Positions 1 through 12,400 of a stretch of DNA of 64,000 nucleotides are shown piece after piece. The notes beneath the pieces are model-generated. The model saw only the letters and a list, made by a program, of their open reading frames with translations. It made no database searches and was not told where the DNA came from. The stretch comes from Euleptes europaea (Eukaryota > Chordata > Lepidosauria > Squamata > Sphaerodactylidae): contig NC_079312.1 in NCBI RefSeq assembly GCF_029931775.1, positions 60,144,333-60,208,332 of the forward strand. The letters are read 5' to 3'. The position numbers and the translations under genes are program-made. How positions within the stretch are numbered: position 1 is the stretch's first letter; each line of letters opens with the position of its first letter.

Positions 1-479
1 AGCTGTCTATGGTGGCAATTAGGTAGGAATTAACCCAACATTTACAGATTAGGGCTTGTGGAGGGAACAACTTTCCCTTAATAAAACGTGAACTATAAAT
101 TTTCTCCCCATGTTAACAAGGGTAGACAGACCACTATTGATCTGACTGAACAATGGAATGACAGGGGCAAATCATTTTATGTGACTGTCACTAAAGCTGA
201 CTTTTGGCAGGGGAGGGCGGGTTAGAAATGTAACAAATAAATAAAAGTGGAGAATTCTCTATTCCATAAAAGAAAAAAAATTGTAAATAGAATCCTGAAA
301 TGAGTAAAAACGCTGTAGATACTGTATAAATAGTGTAAATCTAACGAAGTCTGCAAACACTGACTGCAAAATTTAGTTATAGGTACCTAAGTATTTACTG
401 GTTTTGTAGTCTGTGATAAGTGACATGAACGAGATTTACAACCAAACCCTGTTCTATGTGTAAATGTATTTTAAAATAG
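1..479. other. DNAH12 intron DNA, nothing further seen
   Basis: AT-rich sequence before the first exon in the window. No exon homologous to upstream DNAH12 sequence and no clear repeat was found; the preceding exon lies outside the window. Confidence 0.6.
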
Positions 480-3400
480 ATTGCACCAGCTATAACCACC
501 TTTGTGACTGACAAACTGGGGAAGAAATTTGTTGAGCCACCACCATTTGATCTTACAAAAAGCTACTTGGATTCAAATTCTACAATTCCTCTGATCTTTG
601 TGCTGTCTCCTGGAGCAGATCCTATGGCCAGTAAGTTCTGATAAGTCTCACGGAGATAGTGAGGATTGGTGTGTATGAGAACAAAATAAAACAGTTATTA
701 AAAACGAGAGGCATTCCATCATAAATATGCCTAGGGCTTCGTAAGTGCACACTTACATCTGAATCAAGCCTGACCAGAATCATCCAGAACAACCTTCTTA
801 CAGAGGAAAATATGAAAGTGCTTTTTCAGAAATTGTGACTTATGTGGAGAAACTAAATGTCTGAGATATTTATGCCTCTTGTTCATTTCGCAGTAGAGTA
901 ACCTTTGGATAGATCTCCTGTTTGAGATCTTGAGCTATCGAATCAGTAGTTGACTTTTAATTTATGTCCACAGAAAGACTATAAAGATCCTGAGAAAGGG
1001 CTGAATTCCATAAATGGGGGAGCAGAAGGAAGGTTAATGTGGTAATGTGGCTTTACAGGCCAGAGTTGTTCCAGATGTTGTAAGCAAAACTGACATTAGG
1101 GCATAGTCTGTATTACTAGTTTGATTAATTTGTCCTGACCTTAATGGCCCAAGCAAGCCCTATCTCATCAAACCTTGGAAGCTAAGAACGGTTGGCCTTG
1201 GTTAATATTTGGATGGGAAACCACCAAGGAAGTCCAGGGTTGACGCAGAGGCAGGCAATGGCAAACCACCATCTCTTGTCTTGAAAACCCCATGGGGTTG
1301 CCATAAGTCAGCTGTGACTTGACAGCAATAATAATAATAATTTGGAAACTGGACTCCCAATTATCTTTCTGTCCCTACTAATAACATACTCTATTGCTCT
1401 GTATTGTCTGGTGGTGAGATTAAACTCTGATCACTGCAGTAAGAAATTAGCATTATAGGGGACTATATATAGCACTTTGTAAAAATTTAGAAAAATTGGG
1501 CATGTTAACAAGATTATAAACCCTATGAGGTATCAATCTGCATCCAGGTATCCAGATTTTCTTTTAATAATTCAGGCCAATTATTGATCACCTGGACTAA
1601 ACCTAATACAAACAATGGTTTCCATAGGATTTTGAGGATCATTCTCCATATTTTAGCAGCTTGTTTACACCTAGAATTGAGGCCTACTCTCACATTACAA
1701 AAAGAACTTCTATGTAAGAATTTATGTATTATATATACATTATATCATAAGATGACTCTGCATATGTGTATGTCATTAGAATATCTTAAGGGGCCTTATT
1801 AAACAACATACACAGTAAATGATTTATATCTACAAAATAAGTGTAGAAAGTTACTCATCTCCCTTGAGCATTGAAAGGAGATTATTTACAAATATTTCTC
1901 GGTGATAGATCACAACGTGTAGTCATGTTAGTCTTACTGTAGCAGTAGAAAAGAGCAAAAGTCCAGTTGCACCTTAAAGACTAACAAAATTTCTGGCAGG
2001 GTATGAGCTTTCATCAGTCACAGCTCACTTCTTCAGATACAAATATTCCTAGGTTTCTGTTTTAAATTTTATAATTCACTTTCTCAAGCTAACAAATAAT
2101 GGCATTTTATTTTACATCTTTCATACCAGGTCTTCTGAAATTTGCAAATGACAAAAATATGATTGGAAACAAGTTTCAATCCATCTCTCTGGGACAAGGT
2201 CAAGGACCAATAGCAGCAAAAATGATTAGACAAGGAATGGAGGAAGGAACCTGGGTTTGTTTACAAAATTGCCACCTTGCTGTCTCCTGGATGCCAATGC
2301 TGGAGAAAATCTGTGAAGACTTTAGCAGTGACAGTTGCCACCCCATTTTCAGGCTCTGGCTAACTAGTTACCCATCACCAAAGGTAATTATAATTCCACA
2401 GAGACTTCAAAGGTAAAAACAGTTGTATTCTATAGTATTTTGTATTTATGTACTTTTTTTATAGTTTGCCTTTCTCACTGACTCAAAGCAGATTACACCG
2501 TGTAAATCAATGCAACCAGTAGGATGAGACATCTAATAAGCAGTACAATAAGACTAGTCTGAAAGAAAGTGTAAGTATTAGATGTGATATGTTAAGCAGG
2601 GTTTAACATAAGTATAAAAACAAAGCAGTGACAATAGGATAATACATACAGCAAACAGATAATGAATACATACTGTACACAGTAATACAGTTCCCATTCC
2701 TTGTATAAAAGCACCTTCCAGAGCCATTTTGTTACCTTCATAAAAATGTCCTCCTGAATAATTGTTTGTTTCTTCTGTACTTTTTGACCTTTTCTATTTT
2801 AAATAAAAGTTTTTCAGACCTTACTGGGTAGGCTTGCAGAGTCTCCTGCTATAGCTACAGTGGGAAGTCTCCTGGCAAACCTTGATCTTGACCAAATACA
2901 CCTGAACGACCAGCAGGAGAAAATGGCAGTAAATTTGGGGCATGCACTGACATCACTTCTGGCATAACCTGGAAGTGATGTCATGACATGGGAGCCACTT
3001 TAAGGATTTCTAAAAACATTATGACACCATTTCCGGTTTTTGCCAGAAATGACTTCAGCACACTGACATGATGCCAGCACATCTGTTCCACCCCAAAAAT
3101 GCTCCCGGGGTTGTCAGCTGTGGCAACTACTTAAATAAACACTAAACAAAGAAGAGAGGTACTTTTACAGTGTGACAATAATATTTTGCATTCTTTCCTA
3201 AAAATACAAAAAAATTATAAAACACTTTGTTGTATAAATGATAAGTAAGAATGAGAATCATCTAATACAGAACTGTTTGCCATTTTATTGCGTCTAGTTT
3301 CCAGTAACCATCCTACAGAATGGTGTAAAGATGACAAATGAGCCTCCTACAGGTCTTCGGTTAAACTTGCTTCAGTCCTACATGTCCGATCCTCTGTCTG

Positions 3401-6400
3401 ATCCTGACTTCTTTGTTGGGTGCCCTGGAAAGGAGCTGGTAATTTTCTCTCAACAAATTTTTATGTGATGATTAATTAGTGTTAGAAGTGATTTTAATTG
3501 GTAAAGATTCTAATCTAAATTAATCTAAAATTACAGTTTGATATTTCAACTGTAATCTTAAATTACACTTTGGTATATCACACCGATATAAAAATGCATC
3601 ATGTAGTTTAGCTCCTTGAATGCTTTTCTGGAAGTAAATAATGAATCCCATGCATGTGCAACTCTGAAATGGGGCACATAATAGTGGGCTGGGCCACTTT
3701 GGCTATGGAAAAATAGTGTAGGGAAGGCAGGGGTGCCCCCCCCCATGCTAAGATCCTGAGCCACATCGGGGCCCCATGGGCTTTAAAAATGATGTTCCTC
3801 ACAGCTACTTTGTGTCTTCAGGGAAAGAGAGTCGCTTCTGGGGAACCCAGATCTATCTTGTTGGAAAACTTATTGTGCAATTTGGCCCAATTAGGGTTGC
3901 CAGCTCCAGGTTTGAAAATTCCTAGAGATTTGGAGGTGATGCTAAGGGAGGGTGGAGGTAGGGGAGGGGAGAGAGCTCAGCAGAGATATGATGCCATAGA
4001 GATCACCCTCCAAAGCAGCCATTTTTCCAGTGGAACTAATGTCTGTAGTCTAGAAATCAATTGTAATTCCAGGAGAATTCTAGGCTCAGCCTGGAAGTTG
4101 GCAACCTTATGCAGCCTAATTGCCCAATGGATCAATAAAAACACATATGGGCACATAACTAGTGTATGAATTAGGTAGGAGACAACTGCAATAGCCAACA
4201 GATTTCAGTTTTACATGGATCTAGCATAGAGTCTTTACTGATGATAACATGATTGTTGAGATATATAAGTAATCTACTAGATAACCAGAGGTTCTGTGCT
4301 TTATCTAGCAACCCTGTTCCACAGATGGTAGAGCTTTTCACAGCTTTAGCAGTCTTCCACTGATGTAAGGAGCAGAATGCTTCTTTCACTGAAGGAAAGC
4401 TGGAACAGAGTCATTGGATATAGCCCGTTAAAATATTGTAAAAGATATAATGTACCCAGTAATCTAAAGATCGATATGCCAGTGTGGTTTAGTGGTTAAG
4501 AGCGACGGACTCTAATCTGGAGAACGGGTTTGATCACCCACTCCTCCACATAAGTGATGGATTCTAATGTGGTGAACCAGGTTGGTTTCCCCACTTCTCC
4601 ACATAAAGCCTGCTGGATGACATTGGGCTAGTCACAGTTCTCTCTGGACTCTCAGCCCCACCTACCACACAAGATGTCTGTTGTGGAGAGGGGAAGGGAA
4701 GGCGATTGTAAGCCACTTTAGACTCCTTAAAGGTAGAGAAAAGTGGGGTATAAAAACCAGCTCTTCTTCTTCCTTCAGCTCAATTTGCACCTCCCTATTT
4801 ACATTTTGGTGAACTGATTATTTGCTTCTTCTTTTTTTTTACTAAAGAGATGGGAGAAGCTACTCTTTGGAGTTTGCTTTTTTCATGCCCTTGTTCAGGA
4901 GAGGAAGAAATTTGGGCCTCTCGGATGGAATATTCCGTATGGATTTAATGAGTCAGATTTGCGTATCAGTGTAAGACAATTGCAGGTAAAAATTGTATAT
5001 CACTGCTTCTATAACAGATCTCAGAGTGTGGTAGAAGGTAGGGCTGTTGAATTTTAAAAAGTCAGTATAGTTCGGATTCGGCTGAATTCGGCCCGTTTAG
5101 ATTCGGGATATGCCGAAGTCCGAACTCCCCCGCTTCGGGTCCGTGCAATTCGGCAGGAATTTAAAGTTCGGGAAAGAAATTTGGCCGAATAAAGCCATTA
5201 AAAACACAACTGCGCCTTTCCACAGCTCTGGGGGGGCATTTTTGGGGGTAGAGGTCCCAAACTTTGAGCGGAGCTTCAAAGGACACTTCTTGAAAGACCC
5301 CCCAGGTTTTGTAAAGATTGGGTCAGGGGGGGCTGAGATATGGGCCCCGAAAGGGGTCCCCCCACCCTTAATGTGCATCTCTGAGCAGAGCTTGCCGCCC
5401 ACGCACAAAGCTCCCAGCCCCGACAAACAGCTGAGAAGTTTGCAAAGCATTGCAACACAACTGCAAGCAACACGACTGCAAAAGCAACACAACCTTGTAA
5501 GCAACACCTTTGCAACTGTGCAAAGCAACACCTGACACCTGGGAGTTTGCAAACCATGGAAAGAGACAGAGGCAGCTAGCTATGCATAATGAGCAGGGGT
5601 GGAATTTCCCCTTTTGCATGGGACTCCAAATGCATTCTTTAAGTCACCATTTGAAAACAAGTTTTGAGCAAGCATCCAAATAGACCTAACCGCTCTTATG
5701 AATGAGGGAAAACCTGAAGACACACAACTGAAACCCCCCCTCAAACCAGGGAGAGAGAGACTCGAGGGGGAACACACACCCCAGGCAGAACCGGCAAAAG
5801 CCCCCTTTGGCTTCCCCCCCACCCACAGAAACTGCTCCCTCCCCACACACACACAGACTCTGCTTTCCCCACACACACACACACACAGGAGAAAAATTAT
5901 AGATTAAAGCCCCCAAAGGGGTCTTACTGTGGCTGTCTTCTGTTCCATCAGGAGGGGCTGGGGAGGACTCGGTAATCCAAGACGATTCCATTTAGGCACG
6001 GGACGTTTTGCTCTGGAGATGCATACTGATCCATTCATCCCAATAGGAGAAAGGGGAAAGGGGAAAGCCCATATCTCGGGACCCCCTGACCCAATGTTTA
6101 CAAAACTTGGGTCGTCTCTTAAGAAGGCTTGTCTGAAGCTCCGCTCAAAGTTTGGGATCTGCACCCCCAAAAATGCGCCCCCTGCAGCCATGGAAAGAGA
6201 AAGGGGGGGAGCCGATATTTCTGCCCCCACTGAACCCATCTTTACAAAACTTGGGTGGTATCTTAAGAAGGATTGTCTGAAGTTATGCTGAAAGTTTGGG
6301 GGCTGTATGCCCAAAAAAGCGCCCCCTGCAGCCACGGAAATGGAAAAGGGGGGGAGGGAAAAGGGGTGGAGCCCATATCTCGAGACCCCCTGACCCAATG

Positions 6401-9400
6401 TTTACAAAACTTGGGGGGTATCTTAAGAAGGCTCATCTGAAGCTCCACTGAAAGTTTGGGGTCTGTACCCCCAAAAATGCGCCCCCTGCAGCCATGGAAA
6501 GAAAAAGGGGGGGAGCCCATATCTCGGGACCCCCTGACCCAATGTTTACAAAACTTGGGGGTATCTTAAGAAGCTTCATCTGAAGCTCCAGTGAAAGTTT
6601 TGTGTCTGTACCCCAAAAAATACGCCCCCTGCAGCCACAGAAAGGAGCGAATGTCCACAAGCACCCCCTCACACACACACGAAGATTTCCCTCTCTCTCT
6701 CTCTCTCTCCCCGGCCGGGCCGCACATCAGCTGATTCCTCCAGTACTCAATCCTGACTGATTGGCCAGAAGAAGACCCAGCTTGGCCACCGATTGGCCGG
6801 GGGAGGAGAATGCTGCTTACTGACTGTTATGCTGCTTACTGACGGCCGAATTTGCCGGATTTATTCGTGAACTCCCGAACTCGCTGAATTCGGCCCCCCC
6901 CCGGTTGCCCGCCATTTTTGAGTTCGGTTCGTCCCGAACTAAAAACCACCGAATCAGGGGAAATTCGGCTGTTTTTCAGTTCGGGCCGAACCGAATCAAC
7001 AGCCCTAGTAGAAGGTCATAAACCTATAAGCCCAGTCTCATGAATTGGTGCGTGATCATAACAATTCATAGGACCGTGTGTTAGGATTCCAGGGCTGGTA
7101 CAAATTCTCACCTGGCTCTCTTGCGCCAGCTCTGAGTCTTGACATCAGTCTCTGCATGAGTTTGGCAAATGCTGCTTGATGCTTCTAATGCTGGTGATGC
7201 CTGGCAGTCTCTGTGCAGCACAGCTGTGGTGTGGAAGAAACTTATAGTAGCTTGCTGAGGAGGTTACAGTGGTCCCTTGCGAGGGATCCTGATGACTCTC
7301 AGAGCAGCACCAAAACTCCTGTTAGCTAGAACAGTTGTATGTGCTTTGTGTTTTGGTTTGTTAATAGTCTGTAAGTCCACTTTCCAGACATGGGCTGTCA
7401 CTTGAACGGCAACTGCAAGCTACGGTTTTGACTCTGCTCTTTAGCATCAGGCTAGCCAGCACAGAATATACTTACCTTTAAACCTCTATAATATTAATGC
7501 TATTGAAATATTAAATTCTGATAGAAGTCATTTATGAATTGTACAGTCTTTGTAATCTTTTTTTAAAGAAGGTGTCAGATAGTGATGCTCTCCCACCATG
7601 CAAACTGTAGGTCAGATCCAATGGGAAATTTCCACTGACTTAAAGGGGAGGCAGGAGACCTCTGATTTCCCCATCATGCTGTCTCCCAGAAGCAGCATTT
7701 GGGGGTGGGATATTTTGGACTGCAGCAGTAGGGGGAACGCAGAACAGTTTCACTCTGCAGAGATTTTGCATCTATAATCCAAATGAATCAGTTGGATCAT
7801 ACGAAATACAGTTTCCTCACGCCCTGTGGATGTTCAATGAATGATTAGCTAAATGAATTAAATCGAGTCGAACGTTCCCTCAAAGCCTTGGCCGTGAGCT
7901 TACCACAGCTCTTGCAGGAAGAGGAAACGTGGCCTTCTCCCAAACACAATATGCACTCTTTGTGAGGGTCAGATTTAGCAACCTTCGCCCCACAAGAAGA
8001 GCATTTCTTAAAAGGAGGAATCTTCTTAGACTCCATTGCTAGGAACGAAGCTAAGCACGTTCTCTCTCCGTGGCGGCAGAAAGAGAACTGGAGGGAAGAG
8101 TGCTCCCTCCCCTTTGGGTCATGTGACCGAGGGGCGGGGAGATTGCATGCCCCGAGGGGAGGGGGAGCACTCTTTTTGGAATTTGCTAGAAGCTGACAAT
8201 TCTTTTCCGTGGCTGGCCTGCGCCTGCGCAGTCCCAATGTGTTACTGCATAGAAGATCCATCAGATGAACAACAGTTACAGGTAAGTGAAACTCTGTTTT
8301 TACTTGAAGTTAAATGAAATTGAGAATCTGAATTCAGCATTGTCCTCAAAATGCATGTATAAACTTGATTTTTAAAAAAGGGAAAGTTCAGCTGGGGTGT
8401 GACGGGGACTTCAAGGTGAAATGGTATTAGTGAAATTAAAAATATTAGAAGAAAAGAGCCTGTTTCTTGATTGTTCACATTTAATACCATAACTTGTCTA
8501 TTGCCACAACAGCAATCCATAGTATGACTCAAAGTCTTTTAAATCTACTGTTTCATTTTCTGTTTCAGTTGTTCATCAATGAATATGAACACGTCCCCTT
8601 TGAAGCAATATGTTACCTGACAGGGGAATGTAACTATGGGGGAAGAGTGACAGATGATTGGGACAGGCGGCTACTGCTGACTATGTTAGCTGACTTTTAC
8701 AACTTGGATATAATTGAAGATGCTCATTACAAGTTTTCTCCTAGTGGCAATTACTATGCCCCACCAAGGGGCACCTATGATGACTACATTGAGTTTATTA
8801 AGGTATCAACTTGCCTCTTTTATTCAAAGAACATACTGGAGATAACGACATAAACACAAGTCAATCAGATTTCTTTGTAAACATTTTTCATTAATGTTTT
8901 TAAAAATAACCAAGCCCTATGAGGAAAAGCTGAGGGAGTTGGGAATGTTTAGTCTGGAGAAGAGGAGGTTGAGGGGGGACATGATTGCTCTCTTTAAGTA
9001 TTTAAGAGAGCCAGTGTGGTGTAGTGGTTAAGAGCAGTGGTTTGGAGCAATGGAGTCTGATCTGGAGAACCGGGTTTGATTCCCCACTCCTCCAACATGA
9101 GCGGCTGAGGTTAATCTGTTGAACTTAATTTGTTTCCCCGCTCCTACACATGAAGCCAGCTGGGTGACCTTGGGCAAGTCACATTCTCTCAGCCCCACCT
9201 ACCTCACAGGGTGTCTGTTGTGGGGAGGGGAAGGGAAGGTGATTGTAAGCCGATTTGAGTCTCCCTTAAGTGGTAGAGAAAGTCAGCCTATAAAAACCAA
9301 CTCTTCTTATTTGAAGGACTGTCAGAGGAGGGCAGAGAGCTGTTCCTGTTGGCTGTAGAGGATAGGACTCACAATAATGGGTTTAAATTGCAGGTGGGAA

Positions 9401-12400
9401 AGTACCAGCTGGATATTAGGGGAAAAAAATTATAGTAGGAGTGGTTTGACAATGGAATCAGCTACCTAGGGATGTAGTGAACTCCCCCTCACTGGCAGTC
9501 TTTAAGCAGAAGCTGGACAAGCACTTATCAGGGATGCTGTAGACTGACCTTGCATTAAGCAGGGGGTGGGACTAGTTGGCCCTTTCAATTCTATGATTCT
9601 TTGATATGGGTTTTGAAGTTCTAAATAAAATATGTTGTTAATCTTAAGCACATTTCAGTCTTTGCAAATAGAAAGCTGCTTCCCAACCAGATACTGCTAA
9701 GAGGCAATGATCCATTCTGAGGGAAGACATGATAGAGGTCTATAAAATTATGCATGGTTTGGAGAGAGTGGACAGGGAGAAGTTTTTCTCCCTCTCCCAT
9801 AATACTAGAACACTGGGTCATCCGCTAAAGCTGGAGGGTGAGAGATTCAAAACAGATAAAAGGAAGTATTTTTACACAACTCATAGTTAAATTGTGGAAC
9901 TCCCTGCCCCAGGATGTAGTGATGGCTGCCAGCTTGGAGGGCTTTAAGAGGGGAGTGGACATATTCATGGAGGAGAGGGGTATTCATGGCTGTTAGTTAG
10001 AATGGATACTAGTCATGCTGCATACCTATTCTCTCTAGTATCAGAGGAGCATGCCTATTATTTTGGGTGCGGTGGAACACAGGCAGGATGGTGCTGCTGC
10101 ACTCGTCTTGTTAGTGGCTTCCTAGAGGCACCTGGTTGGCCACTGTGTGAACAGAGTGCTGGACTTGATGGGCCTTGGTCTGATCCAGCAGGGCCTTTCT
10201 TATGTTCATGCTGATTCATTTCATATATTTAGTTTAAATGTCTGATTTCATCCGTAATAAGGAAGGAGTGTCAGAAGCAGTTAACAGCCACTAGGCAATG
10301 GTTATATATAACAGTCTGATCCTATCCTTCATAGGGAGTGAGTTTCACTGTTTTCAATAGGGGCTATTCCCCGGTAGGTATGCACAGGAGCGCACCCTTA
10401 GCATGTAATTGTTTTGGCTGTTTTATAAATCAGGCTTTTCCTACTTCTTTTGGATGGTCAATCTGCTATATCTCAAATGTTATATACCATTTCCAAACTG
10501 CTCAGCATCTTTATTTACTTTCTTTCTTCTCTTATAGTCCACCTTTCTCACAGACACCTGAGGCTTCACGTACAGTAATCTGACAGTGTTATTATCTCTA
10601 TACTGCCCATGGGAAGCTTAAGTCTGTAAGATGGAAATTTGCTTAGGGCTACCTAGCGATCTTATACAGTTTTGCCTTTTAGCCTCTAGGCTGTGTTACC
10701 TCTTGAATGCAGGGGTATCTCAGATCTGTGAAGCAGAGTAACAAGGACAGGTTTAACCCAATCAAAGATGCATGTCCCCTATGCTTTACAGATCACAAGA
10801 TCTTTTGGCCATTAGATTCACTGGAATTCAATAGCCACCTAAGACAGACATCAGAATTGAAGGAATTGAGCCAAATGAGAAAAGCAGAGAAGAGTGTCAT
10901 AAAAATTGACAATGTGTACTAATTTATTTAGGGCCTGGGAAGATATCTGTTTCCCCCATTTTCACTCTCCCACCAGATATAAACAGAAACAGTCAATCAC
11001 CTCAATAAATATCTGCCACATCTACCTGTCGTCGCACCAACTTTGGTTAAAACTTACTCATATTATCAGTATCTGTTCAGCCTTTTTTTGACCCACTTTA
11101 TGAAATGGATTTGTTTTGTTCCAGAATCTCCCTTTTAGTCAACAGCCAGAGATATTTGGATTGCATGAAAACGTGGATATCTCAAAGGATCTCCAGCAAA
11201 CAAAAATCCTTTTTGAATCCCTGCTACTAACACAAGGAGGGAGCACACAAGGCGGGTCCTCGGGCGGTGGAGACAGCACTTTATACGAAATTGCAGATGA
11301 CATCCTCAGCAAGGTATTAACACCAGATAAACTAATTATATCTATTATATGAAAACACCAGAAATCTGTTAGTGTTAAATTGGTTCCGTGCTGTATTGTT
11401 TCATACTTCCAGGGGTGCACTGGCCTTTTAGTTTACAGGGGAGGGTCCCTATAGAACCACCGGCAACTGGGAAGAAACCGAACCAAGCGCCAGCAATTCT
11501 ACCAGTGCCTCAGAAGCTGCTCGACTCAGACCCTTTATGAGCAATGATAATCAGTGTATGCTCACCACTTGTCTCTGCTGCTGGTTTGTGGAAGGAGGCA
11601 ATGGGTGAGCAAATGCCTAGTGTAGGTTTTGCTGAGCTGCATGGCATGGGCCTCTCAGCTTGCTTTGCTCCTGAGTCATTTTCACTTCCCAATCCACCTC
11701 TGCATACTTTCCACCCCTTCCTTCCCCCTCCAGAGGTTCAAACTTTGCTGGATGTCTTTCCTTGGGAGAAAAAGACTACAGACAGTAACAATCTCAGGTC
11801 TTTTATGCATGACTGTTTCCCTCTCAGTCACCCCTCTGACGACTTCGAGTCTTTGTGTTGATTATGCATGCCGTTTCCGACCTTCAGAGGTCGCCTCGCT
11901 CTCCTCCTGTGTTCCCCTGCGTTTTGCCTGTGTTTTCAGAGACCTGTTTTAACTTGAACTTGAAAATGCGTGCAAAACACGGGGAAACACAGGGGGGGAG
12001 AGAGGCGACCTCTGACAGTCGGAAACAGCATGAATAATCAACACAACCGAAGTCATCGTAGGGGTGATGGCAAGGGAAACAGCCATGCATAAAAGACCTC
12101 ATATCTCAGTGTTCAGGCTGAATAGGTATTTGGGGAGTGCCGAAGCAAGTAAACTATACTAAATTCACAGCAAACTCTGTCCAGTCCCTCAAAATCTATC
12201 ATCTCCAAACTGCTGCTTCTTAGATCTTTTTTTCTAGATACAAACTGGCTTTAGCCCCGCTGTGGCACATTGCTAAGGCACATATTGCAGAGACTTGGAA
12301 CTGCATGTCCACTTGGTTCATACTCCCCCGTCAGAATAACCACTTTGTATAATACAACAGCAGGACCCAGAGCAGTATTGATTTTTGCCTCATTGTCTCC

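Noticed and set aside
1146-1236. A possible 5S rRNA gene
   Set aside because: Only part of 5S is present, diverged and joined to a BovB-like tail with an (AAT)n end, so it is a SINE head.
3558-4389. Several short open frames around the repeat at 3893-4115
   Set aside because: They span repeat boundaries, overlap on both strands and match nothing known.
5110-6678. Many open frames with GSGGPEIWA- or PNFERSFR-like words in the family A hAT copies (also 28858-30167)
   Set aside because: They are repeated translations of the same 150-bp tandem unit on both strands, without recognised protein similarity.
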